This document shows positions 1 to 7,179 of a DNA stretch of 22,052 nt, piece after piece. Each line of letters opens with the position of its first letter. Positions within the stretch are counted from its first letter, which is position 1. The notes beneath the pieces are model-generated. The model was not told the origin of the DNA and made no database searches. It saw nothing but the letters and a program-made list of their open reading frames with translations. The translations under genes and the position numbers were made by a program. The DNA is taken from NCBI GenBank assembly GCA_965662545.1, contig CBFIHZ010000049.1:1-22052 (forward strand), written 5' to 3'. Origin of the DNA: CPC320 sp002684375 (GTDB taxonomy: Bacteria; Pseudomonadota; Alphaproteobacteria; Rhodobacterales; Rhodobacteraceae).

Positions 1-149
1 GCACTGTTTAATTTTAGCAACCGAATACTGGTATTGGCCGTAATAAACAAATACTAGTAAGCATTATAAATTTTTTATCTCTAAGAAATGTAAATCAGGC
101 GACAACGTTCAAATATATTTAAAATTATTTTGATCGAGCCAATGTCGGT

Positions 150-470
150 TCAATTGGCAATCAGTAGTTCGGACCGACTCTTACCATTATTTTCCAGTTC
201 TACCATCCAAAGGGGGGCACGTCCGCGGCCTGTCCAAGTCAATTCAGGCTCTGCAGGATGGCGATACTTTGGTTTCGCAGGCGTTCTTTTGCGAGTCGCA
301 ACCGCACCCAATAAATCATCTAGTGAATAACCCAACTCGCTTGCTTTGGCACTTAGCTCAGACCGCGCCTCGGCTAACTTTCGTTGCTCAAAACTGCTGA
401 TTGCTTTTTCCACATCGCCACGGATTTTCTTTAACTCTTTCAATGAATAACTTTCTAAATCAATTTTCAT
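150..470 (-). CDS. H-NS family nucleoid-associated protein (HvrA-like)
   Basis: Predicted small DNA-binding protein of 106 residues. The N-terminal part (about residues 6-45) is a charged, heptad-like helix suited to oligomerisation. A basic linker (about 58-68) follows, then the H-NS C-terminal DNA-binding motif, visible as YRHP at 69-72 and TWTGRGRAP at 78-86. The TWTGRGR core is the AT-rich minor-groove hook of this family, and HvrA of Rhodobacter is the closest relative I can name. I chose the ATG at 470 over an in-frame TTG two codons upstream because GGAG lies at 477-480 with a 6-base spacer. A promoter-like sequence lies at 542-570. The gene faces the window edge and sits beside AT-rich DNA of the kind H-NS proteins bind. 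The family assignment is firm; the targets are unknown. Confidence 0.93.
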   Translation of the reverse strand: MKIDLESYSLKELKKIRGDVEKAISSFEQRKLAEARSELSAKASELGYSLDDLLGAVATRKRTPAKPKYRHPAEPELTWTGRGRAPLWMVELENNGKSRSELLIAN

Positions 471-541
471 TACCAACTCCGGTTTGATTGATATAAATTT
501 ATTTTTAAACTTGCACTCTTACAGAAACTATCTGCGCCGAT

Positions 542-570
542 TCTATACCTGAGAATTTTATCCAGAGCAA
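542..570 (-). promoter_or_regulatory. Putative sigma70-type promoter for the H-NS-like gene
   Basis: Reading the minus strand, TTGCTC (570-565) and TATAGA (547-542, followed by AT) are separated by exactly 17 bases. The expected transcript start is about 60 bases before the GGAG ribosome-binding site of the H-NS-like gene. The -35 box is only a partial match, so this is a spacing-based guess. Confidence 0.3.
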
Positions 571-571
571 G

Positions 572-673
572 CTAAAATAATTCTAGTAGAATATATTTTT
601 GATAAAGTTTGTCCCGCCCAATGTGGCTTGCCATGAAGTGATCGTACAACACACTTTCATCCGATTGATCCAT
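572..673 (-). CDS. Possible small protein (33 aa), upstream of H-NS-like gene
   Basis: A 33-codon reading frame starts with ATG at 673 and ends with TAG at 572. GGAG lies 8 bases before the ATG (682-685), a convincing ribosome-binding site. The frame stays open 12 codons further upstream to another ATG at 709. The product is acidic at the start (MDQSDES) and then mixed, with several aromatic residues (LYDHF, KLYQKY) and a hydrophobic end (ILLELF). This composition looks more like a protein than translated spacer. I recognise no family and assign no function. It ends just before the putative promoter of the H-NS-like gene and is on the same strand. It could also be a remnant of a longer gene. 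Confidence 0.33.
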   Translation of the reverse strand: MDQSDESVLYDHFMASHIGRDKLYQKYILLELF

Positions 674-774
674 TGCTGTGACTCCAGAAGAGCACCCGAA
701 AGATGACATATCTGTATTCAAGAGCCGCTCAGCTCATCCAACATGACATGTGTCTTGCTTAAGAAAGTCGTAAA

Positions 775-799
775 TAAATCATTAATAATTAGTGATTTA
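775..799. repeat. 25-bp near-perfect palindrome
   Basis: TAAATCA at 775-781 is mirrored by TGATTTA at 793-799. The interior is also nearly self-complementary, with one mismatched pair and an unpaired central base. Overall it reads as a long dyad, as for a dimeric regulator site or a weak hairpin. No gene starts immediately next to it. Confidence 0.4.
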
Positions 800-852
800 T
801 CACCTAAACTCGGATATGCTGATCATGTAATTTCTTTCAGTTAAGAGGTGTT

Positions 853-880
853 AGAAATATGATTATTCCAACATATTTCT
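853..880. repeat. Inverted repeat, 9-bp arms, 10-base loop
   Basis: AGAAATATG at 853-861 pairs perfectly with CATATTTCT at 872-880 around a 10-base loop. It is AT-rich and has no T-tract, so it is more likely an operator-like dyad or chance than a terminator. Confidence 0.35.
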
Positions 881-1116
881 GATATGTAACGTTGTGTGAA
901 GATTTTGTCGGTTGATTATCCCCTGATAATAAGTTTCATTCAATCTTTTAATATCAATTGGAATTTTAATAATATTTTAAGTGATTATTGTAATAAAATA
1001 TTAAATTTAAGAAAGGTAAATTAAGATTTAATCATGGGACAGTACGCTTTATCAATACCAGGGTCACAGACGTGAGCGATATTGGTTTGGATTTTCATAT
1101 TTGCCGGACCTGAAAC

Positions 1117-2193
1117 ATGACCGATACCTCATCAAATTTAAAGCTGCCCTTTATTCTACCTTCACAGGCTCAAAAACATGTAACTCATAATGAGGCGTTG
1201 CAAATTTTGGACGCATTAGTTCAATTGACTCCGATCTCGTCTTCCAGATCAGTGCCGCCAGCTAGCGCACAAGAGGCAGATATCTACATCATAGCTAATT
1301 CTGCGACGGGGGTCTGGTCGGGGCATGATCACGAAATTGCGGTGTACCGCGCTAAATCCTGGCAATTTTATCCTCCCAGGGTCGGGTGGCGCGCCTATAT
1401 TCCGGCTCAAAATATGCAAATTGTTTATACTGGAAAGAATTGGATTTTGGATGAGCCCACCAAATTGCAAAACCTCACTCTTTTTGGGTTGAATGCAAAA
1501 GCAACAGCAGCTGTGCCGGTGCATGTAAGGGCAAACACAGTTGTTTGGAGTGCGAAATCGTCCGGTGATGGCGGCACTGGTAGCATGGTACAAGTTTTGG
1601 AGCGGGAATCTATAAAAGATGATTTAGGTTTTATGCTAAAAACTGATGGAATTTGCACCGCTGTGCTTGGTCAGTTTGGGTCTAACCGTTTTCGGGTATC
1701 TGTATCGGTCGACGGCAAATCGTTTTTAGAGGCTCTAAGCGTCAATACGTCAAAGGGAATCGTCGATTTTGAGGCGTTACCAAGGTTTAAATCGACGATA
1801 AATTACGACCAATACATCGCTTTAGATGTGTGGAAGAGAGTTTCTATGAATTCTGGTGAATACAATGCTCAAAATGCCTTTGATGCCAGTAAAAACGTTT
1901 TCAAGGCTCCGGTCGCGGGGACATATCTCATGGGCGCATGCTATGTTTATAAGCGTAATAGCAGTGACGATGCCAAGCTTCAGGGGCGTCTGGTTAAAAA
2001 CGGCAATTCTGAGGTGTCGGGTAGCTTTGGGGAACTCAGTGGCCTGCATCGTAGTGGAGCCTCCAGTTTGAATCTCCAGACGATGGTAGCGTTAGCCGCA
2101 AGTGATACGATCGAGTGTCAAGCCAGATTTCGACAGGCTGATGGTTACATCATGGCCGATAAAAGCGCATTCTGGGGTTGTAAAATTGGCTGA
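1117..2193 (+). CDS. DUF2793 protein with C1q/TNF-like C-terminal domain
   Basis: 358 residues. The N-terminus carries the DUF2793 signature (LPFILPSQAQKHVTHNEAL at residues 10-28, then an LDALVQL segment), and DUF2793 covers roughly residues 5-115. A middle region (about 120-225) is rich in beta-strand-like sequence. Residues about 245-358 look like a C1q/TNF-type jelly roll: aromatic and small residues around NAFDASKNVFKAPVAGTY at 253-270, a central lysine-rich strand, and a closing FWGCKIG. No signal peptide is visible. DUF2793 proteins are common in Rhodobacteraceae, often linked to prophage or gene-transfer-agent structural genes. A surface-binding spike or fibre role is therefore plausible but unproven. 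The start has only a weak ribosome-binding site. No phage genes lie next to it. Confidence 0.8.
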   Translation: MTDTSSNLKLPFILPSQAQKHVTHNEALQILDALVQLTPISSSRSVPPASAQEADIYIIANSATGVWSGHDHEIAVYRAKSWQFYPPRVGWRAYIPAQNMQIVYTGKNWILDEPTKLQNLTLFGLNAKATAAVPVHVRANTVVWSAKSSGDGGTGSMVQVLERESIKDDLGFMLKTDGICTAVLGQFGSNRFRVSVSVDGKSFLEALSVNTSKGIVDFEALPRFKSTINYDQYIALDVWKRVSMNSGEYNAQNAFDASKNVFKAPVAGTYLMGACYVYKRNSSDDAKLQGRLVKNGNSEVSGSFGELSGLHRSGASSLNLQTMVALAASDTIECQARFRQADGYIMADKSAFWGCKIG

Positions 2194-2201
2194 ATACAAA
2201 T

Positions 2202-2227
2202 TGCCACTTCAATTCGCATGAATGGCA
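2202..2227. terminator. Hairpin between convergent genes, possible terminator
   Basis: TGCCA(C)TTCA at 2202-2211 pairs with TGAATGGCA at 2219-2227, giving nine base pairs with one bulged C and a 7-base loop. It sits in the 40-base gap between the convergent DUF2793 and RTX genes. The minus-strand side is followed by ATTTGTATT, so it fits termination of the RTX gene better than of DUF2793. The T-tract is weak. Confidence 0.35.
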
Positions 2228-2233
2228 GAGAAA

Positions 2234-3718
2234 TCATGCAAAGATAAAGTCATCCGCCGAAAAATCCGAAACCAGCAGTCGACCATCTGCAGCTTCGACC
2301 GCTAAACGATCATCCGCGTATTTAAGCAACACACCATAGTCACGCTTTGCAAATGTGATCTGATCGATGGAATGAAGGCCCTTGAAATCGCTTAAATCGA
2401 TTTTGTCCACGGAAATCTCAAAATCTTCGATCCGATCCAACCGGCGATCTTTTTTGAATACGAAAGTATCTGCACCTTCGCCGCCGGTCAATCGGTCGAC
2501 CCCTTTGCCATCAATTAAACGGTCGTCACCGCGCCCCCCGAAAAGGTGGTCATGGCCCGCGTACCCAACCAGTAGGTCATCCTGATCTGTGCCGCGCAAT
2601 ATATCTTTGTTGCGGGTGCCGGTAATCTGCGTGCCGAGATTATTTAAATCCAGTGTAAATTGCGTGATACCCTGCTCTGCGCTAGAGGAGACGAAAACCT
2701 GAATTTCGGAACCGACCACAGTCGCGGTGATTGCGCTTATATTATTGAGAGTGGTACCATGTTGGTCGGCAATAGAACTCATATGGTGCAATTTGCCATC
2801 AGCAGAGAGTTCAAACAAGCTGATCCCATCATCAGCGCCACCAGCGATAACAAAGGCGCGGTCGTTTAATGTGACAACGGACAATGCGGTGACCCCGTCA
2901 AACCGCGTTTCAAGGCTGTCCAATACGTGATCTACTGGTGTGAGCTGACCCCATGCGCCAACCTGCAATGTGCTGAGTGACCCGCTGCCTGCTGCTGCGA
3001 CGATCACATACAGCTTACCGTCCAGCGTGGCGGTGGCCAATGCCACGGGTTTATCAATGTATAATCCAGTTTCTGGGCTTGCGCTGCCGCGCTCTTTAAC
3101 ATTACCCCAGCGCTGCACCCAAAATGCGGTCACGCCATCTTCCGCAGCGGATGTCATAAACACAAACTGTCTGCCTGCAAGCGACGCCGCTGTCATATCA
3201 TCGATATCATCGATTCGCGCCTTGGTGTTGTCTGTCACATGCCGTTTGTATTTCATGGTAAGATCATCGCGGACTTGGAATGTTTTAAATCCGGTAACGC
3301 CCTGTTGGCTGGCTAGAAAATAAGTTTTTGCACCAAATTTCAGAAATATACTTTCATTGATATGCCCGACGATCTGGGTCGGGGCAGATAGTATTTTTGT
3401 ACTTTCGAAAAGCCCCGATCCATCCAATCGGTGATAGGCCATTTTATCGTCATAACGCCCTGAAGGAACCAGTACTGTGTGCTCCTTGATTGTTGTCACT
3501 TCGATATCGCTTAGCCCTCTTGAGCCAACCCATGGGGCAAATTCTAAACTAGCCACATGCTGTGCGACTGTACCCTCGCCAAGGGACTATGTGGTCACCC
3601 CGTCGGTATGCTCTGATCCGGCATATAGTATCCCGTTCGGACCGATTTTCAGATCCGTAATACCACTTAGGTATGACTGACCCAAAGTCAGTTTTGTCTT
3701 GTATTCAAACCCCACCAT
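2234..3718 (-). pseudogene. RTX/hemolysin-type calcium-binding secreted protein, broken by in-frame TAG
   Basis: The full frame runs from ATG 3718 to the stop at 2234 (494 codons plus stop) but has TAG at codon 44 (3587-3589). Residues about 1-320 resemble a beta-propeller with repeated blade motifs of the form (D/Q)G(V/I)(T/S)x(F). Residues about 330-400 hold RTX nonapeptide repeats (GTDQDDLLVGYAGHDHLFGG and GGEGADTF). The C-terminus (RIEDFE, KIDLSDF, ending DDFIFA) is typical of type I secretion signals. The stop falls exactly where other blades have an aromatic residue (DGVTA-F, DGISL-F, QGVTG-F, here DGVTT-stop), so the ancestor was probably TGG (Trp), one G-to-A change away. A GTG at 3556 could in principle restart translation, but its spacing to any ribosome-binding sequence is poor. 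No type I transporter genes are in the window. Target and activity are unknown. Confidence 0.85.
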
Positions 3719-4187
3719 ATAGATATGATACCCAGAGCACAGGTTTAGAAGGTGGTGCAAATGTGGCGCTTTTGTGCCTTTTGTCGTGGGTTTTAGTATA
3801 TTTTAACAGATTTCATTGTGTGATGTGATGGTCAAAGACGTTGCAAAAGGCGGTTTCCGAGTGATGGGACTAGGTTTAACTAAAATGAGTATATCCATGA
3901 AGTAAGACGCGGCTGGTCATTTTTCGCTGTGACTGGGTGTGGTCTTAACTCTGTCATAACAGGCGATAAAACCCTGTATGGTGTTCGGGTTCTGCGCGAA
4001 GTGTGCGCGCCCAAAAATGGCAGTATTTCAGGCCTTCGGAGGGTATCAAACCCGCGCAGGTTATGGCGTGCTCTTGGGATTTGCGGCAGCGCCAATTTGT
4101 TTTGATTTGAAAAATTTGAAGTATTGGCTTGGGCCAGTCGCTTGGGATTTAACCCGCTGTCAATCGGCACAAGACCAAAGTGTTGGT
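3719..4187. other. Intergenic region, 3' half possibly a decayed or repeated element
   Basis: This 470-base gap separates the divergent RTX pseudogene and the polysaccharide operon. The part nearest the RTX gene is AT-rich and should contain both promoters, though I cannot pick convincing boxes. The part from about 3960 to 4187 is GC-richer and open in the same frame as the downstream glycosyltransferase. It would add 70 residues with no similarity to GT2 enzymes, so I left it out of that gene. It has long open stretches on both strands, which suits a fragment of an old mobile or repeated element; this is a guess. Confidence 0.4.
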
Positions 4188-5153
4188 ATGGAAAGTTCTC
4201 TGGTTATCATACCCGTCTTGAATGAAGTCTCATATTTGTGGCCTCTCCTGAATAACCTGCGGGCAGCAGATCCCCTTATTCCGGTATGGATTGTCGACGG
4301 TGGCAGCACAGACGGTAGCGTGCAAAGGGCGCGGCTGATGTGCATGAAGGATCCCCACCTTAACCTTTTAATAAATGAAAACCGCAGTCAGGCGCATGGC
4401 GTTAATATGGCGGCGCAATGTGCCTATCGGCAGGGCTATCGCTATATGATCCGGATGGATGCCCATGCGGAGTATATACACGGCTTTTCTACGCAGTTGT
4501 TAAGGGTTTTATGCGACAAAAATGCTGACAGTGTCACCGTCCCGCTGATTGCAATGTCGCAGCAGGTCAGTGGCTGGCAGGCAGCTAATGCCAAACTGCA
4601 ACGCAGCCGGCTTGGCCACGGCAACGCGGCCCACCGGCAAAATACTGGATCTGGTTGGGTGCAACATGGTCATCATGCAGCCTTTCGTCTGGTCTGCTTT
4701 CAGGCTTTGGGGGGGTATGATACTCGCCTAGAGGCTTGTGAAGATGTTGATTATGATCGCCGTCTGATCGCCGCAGGGGGGCGTATTTGGCAGGCCGGCC
4801 AACTGGCTGTTCACTACTATCCCCGCGCAGCGCCGCTGGGGGTCTGGGCACAGATGTGGCGCAATGGAAAAGCGCGGGCCGCACTGTGGCATAAAGATAA
4901 GCAATGGCCTCAGATACGGCAGGTACTGCCGCTTGGCGCGGCTCTTGGTCTGTGCATGGTACCGTTTTCGCCCCTTGTGCCAGAGCTGGCTTTGCCTGCG
5001 GGTCTCTATCTTGGCACGTTATGCTTAGCCACTCTGTTTATTGGGCCGCGTGCTGCCTTATTGGCCTTTGTAAGTCATGTGGGCTTTGGTCTGGGCCTGC
5101 TATTTGGCATTTTCTCGATCCGTGCTGCGTCTGGAAAGGCGCGTCATACATGA
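4188..5153 (+). CDS. Family 2 glycosyltransferase, ExoA-like
   Basis: 321 residues. The protein adds a sugar from a nucleotide donor to a lipid-linked repeat unit at the inner face of the cytoplasmic membrane. The GT-A fold begins at once (VIIPVLNE, residues 6-13). DGGSTDGS at 37-44 binds the nucleotide and MDAHAEY at 90-96 is the DxD-equivalent metal site. GSGWVQHGHHAAF at 154-166 and CEDVDYDRRL at 184-193 match ExoA of succinoglycan synthesis. Hydrophobic segments at about 247-310 should anchor it. I chose ATG 4188 because the GT2 domain starts there; the frame is open to 3978 but that extension is unlike the family, and the ribosome-binding site is weak. Its stop overlaps the next start in ATGA. 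It is the first gene of a five-gene coupled operon. Confidence 0.9.
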   Translation: MESSLVIIPVLNEVSYLWPLLNNLRAADPLIPVWIVDGGSTDGSVQRARLMCMKDPHLNLLINENRSQAHGVNMAAQCAYRQGYRYMIRMDAHAEYIHGFSTQLLRVLCDKNADSVTVPLIAMSQQVSGWQAANAKLQRSRLGHGNAAHRQNTGSGWVQHGHHAAFRLVCFQALGGYDTRLEACEDVDYDRRLIAAGGRIWQAGQLAVHYYPRAAPLGVWAQMWRNGKARAALWHKDKQWPQIRQVLPLGAALGLCMVPFSPLVPELALPAGLYLGTLCLATLFIGPRAALLAFVSHVGFGLGLLFGIFSIRAASGKARHT

Positions 5154-6034
5154 GCGTTCCAAACCTGTTCTTAATTGCAGCGCCCCGAGCTGGATCAACA
5201 CAGTTGGCGTATTGGATGGACAGTCATCCAGATATCCAATTGAGCAGGGTGAAAGAGCCAAATTACTTCTCTGCCCATGAATTCAAAGCTGATTATGTTC
5301 GCACCAGTCACCTGAACGACGTTAATCCCCGGCAATATGTCAAATCTGGCTGTACCAGACGTGCTCAATTTGCGGTTTTTCGCGTTCGGGCCGATTATGA
5401 AGCGTTGTTTTCCAGCAGCGGCAGCCGGTGGCAATTTGAGGCGTCGACCAGTTATATGGCCTGTCCGGAAGCGCCTGCAAATCTGAAGGCCTATGCACCA
5501 CAGGCCCGTATTATTTTGTTGACTCGCAATCCGCTTGAACGGTCTCTGTCTCATTACAGGCTTGCCCGTCGGACGGGCCGGGTAACGCATTCACTGCGCC
5601 AGGCATTACTGGAAGAACAGATGGGCGCAACTGATCTGGCCGCGCGTTTTTTGCTGCGGCCCTCCCGTCAAGGGCCCGGTTGCGACCGGATAAAGGCGCT
5701 GTTTGACCCTGCGCGAATTCTGTCGATTGAGTTTGAGAAACTGATCGCGTCGCCGCAAGCTCGTCTGAACGAAATCGCAAGTTTTCTCAATGTTGACCCG
5801 CGTGGCTTTGACCTTTCGGTCCAGGCCAGAAATGCCAGTATGGCGGTAAGGTTTGACCGTCTCAACCGCCTACTTGAAACCAGTGGGTTTAAGACAATTC
5901 TTCGGCATCATTTGCCAATGCGGGCCAAGGCAATGCTGAAACCAATTTGGTTTGACTCAAGTCGCATGATAGATATTTCTGCAGAGGATCGTCTCAGAGT
6001 TGCTTGCGCGTTGGATATTGCATGCGCGTGCTGA
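5150..6034 (+). CDS. PAPS-dependent sulfotransferase
   Basis: 294 residues. Predicted to move sulfate from PAPS onto the polysaccharide or its lipid-linked precursor. The 5'-phosphosulfate loop is visible as APRAGSTQL (residues 11-19). The 3'-phosphate site is TRNPLERSLSHY at 125-136, with the conserved Arg and Ser. KEPNYF at 35-40 and EAST at 97-100 also fit the family. There are no membrane segments, so it is cytoplasmic or peripheral. The start overlaps the GT2 stop (ATGA) and the end overlaps the next gene by 13 bases, so translation is coupled. The C-terminus (ALDIACAC) ends rather abruptly inside the overlap and may be slightly shortened. A sulfotransferase in a polysaccharide operon is typical of marine bacteria making sulfated exopolymers. 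The acceptor cannot be told from sequence. Confidence 0.87.
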   Translation: MSVPNLFLIAAPRAGSTQLAYWMDSHPDIQLSRVKEPNYFSAHEFKADYVRTSHLNDVNPRQYVKSGCTRRAQFAVFRVRADYEALFSSSGSRWQFEASTSYMACPEAPANLKAYAPQARIILLTRNPLERSLSHYRLARRTGRVTHSLRQALLEEQMGATDLAARFLLRPSRQGPGCDRIKALFDPARILSIEFEKLIASPQARLNEIASFLNVDPRGFDLSVQARNASMAVRFDRLNRLLETSGFKTILRHHLPMRAKAMLKPIWFDSSRMIDISAEDRLRVACALDIACAC

Positions 6035-7179
6035 TCGCCCATCCAGACTTGCAAGCAGGCGGTGGCGCAGAAGTCTACGCAAGGGCTTTGGTAAGCGTTT
6101 TGCGGCAGCGCGGCCATGCAGTTGGTTTATGTGATATTTCCGGACATTTGCCTGCCAAGGGTGGCCATTATACTCCGGTCTGGTTTCGCCTTGGTCAATA
6201 CCCAGGCCTGCGCCGGCTGACACTTTGGAAATATGCTCTTATCTGTCGGGCTTTGCCCAAGCTGTCACGGCAGTATGACTATGTGGTTCTTAGTTTTGGA
6301 GAGGGTCCAAAATTATTTTGCCCGGTTTTGACAGTGGTCCATGGGCCGCTGCTCTTTGATCCAAGCGCCAAATCCTTGCGGTTTCTAGGTGCGAAGTTTC
6401 CCTATCTCAGGGGTTTTTATACTCGATTTTGTAAGGTTTTGGCTGGTGCCTGTGTCGGAATAGGCGTTGGCCCCCGCAACCCAGTTGTGGCTAATTCACG
6501 TTGGACGGCGCATCTTGTTCAAAAGTGCGGCGCCAAACAACCCTCTTTGCTCTATCCGCCAGTGCAGCCCCTCTGCCAGTTCCCCTTGCGGTCTGTTTCG
6601 CCGCTCGCGCAGCCTGCCATATTCACTCGTGGCCCTCAATCAGTCCGCGATCCATATCTCATCGTGGTCGTCGGGCGGATCGTGCGCAACAAGCGTCTTG
6701 AAGATGCGGTAACGCTGCTTGATCGGTTGCGGCGCTGCGGTATACCGGCACATCTAAAAATCATTGGTCATGCCCGTTGTGCCTATGCGGGTCGGTTCTT
6801 GAGCCGATATGCCAGTCATCCACATATCTCGCTGTTGCCAAACGCAGACCAAGCGGCATTGGCCGAAGTGTTGTCGCGGGCGCGGATTGGTCTGCACATG
6901 TATCGTGGTGAACATTTTGGCATTGCAGTGGCTGAAATGATCTGCGCCGGTGTTTTGCCCTTTGTTCACGACAGTGGCGGCGTTTGTGAATTGGTGACGG
7001 ATCCAAGTTTGAAATTCGTCACTACAACCGACTTGTTACACAAAGTCATTGCTGTGATGAGTTGGAAAGAAGCCATTTGTACGCAAAGATTGGCAGTTTT
7101 GAAAACGACTCCTGCTTTGCAAAAGGCTCTGCGATTCCCAAGCGAATGTGAGCGTTTATTGCAAAGTGTGGGCTTGTGA
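6022..7179 (+). CDS. Family 4 glycosyltransferase (GT-B)
   Basis: 385 residues. A retaining nucleotide-sugar glycosyltransferase, likely extending the lipid-linked repeat unit. The N-terminal acceptor domain opens with VLIAHPDLQAGGGAEVYAR (residues 3-21), the usual glycine-rich turn. The C-terminal donor domain shows VVGRIVRNKRLEDA at 216-229 (Arg and Lys for the diphosphate). It also has the E-x7-E motif in EHFGIAVAE (E297 and E305), followed by the typical AGVLPFVHDSGGVCE. I chose ATG 6022 rather than the GTG-like upstream codons because the fold begins MRVLIAHPD. It overlaps the sulfotransferase end, and its own stop overlaps the next gene in GTGA. Sugar specificity cannot be read from the sequence. 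Confidence 0.9.
   Translation: MRVLIAHPDLQAGGGAEVYARALVSVLRQRGHAVGLCDISGHLPAKGGHYTPVWFRLGQYPGLRRLTLWKYALICRALPKLSRQYDYVVLSFGEGPKLFCPVLTVVHGPLLFDPSAKSLRFLGAKFPYLRGFYTRFCKVLAGACVGIGVGPRNPVVANSRWTAHLVQKCGAKQPSLLYPPVQPLCQFPLRSVSPLAQPAIFTRGPQSVRDPYLIVVVGRIVRNKRLEDAVTLLDRLRRCGIPAHLKIIGHARCAYAGRFLSRYASHPHISLLPNADQAALAEVLSRARIGLHMYRGEHFGIAVAEMICAGVLPFVHDSGGVCELVTDPSLKFVTTTDLLHKVIAVMSWKEAICTQRLAVLKTTPALQKALRFPSECERLLQSVGL

Larger units (their letters stand above)
674..1116. other. AT-rich intergenic region with dyad symmetries
   Basis: About 440 bases without a recognisable gene, very AT-rich, especially 890-1030. It holds two inverted repeats (775-799 and 853-880) and no clear promoter. A 13-codon ATG frame at 1034-1075 and a 7-codon ATG frame at 859-882 are present but not supported as genes. 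The base composition would suit binding by the neighbouring H-NS-like protein; this is inference. Confidence 0.5.

Noticed and set aside
2234..3556. Treating the RTX gene as an intact gene starting at GTG 3556
   Set aside because: The same frame continues upstream through TAG with repeat-like propeller sequence to an ATG at 3718, so the shorter form is a truncation artefact.
3978..4187. N-terminal extension of the GT2 gene by 70 codons
   Set aside because: The GT2 fold begins within six residues of ATG 4188, and the extension resembles no glycosyltransferase N-terminus.
4904..5149. Upstream extension of the sulfotransferase frame
   Set aside because: It lies wholly inside the GT2 gene in another frame; the P-loop-like motif begins ten residues after ATG 5150, which forms a typical ATGA overlap.
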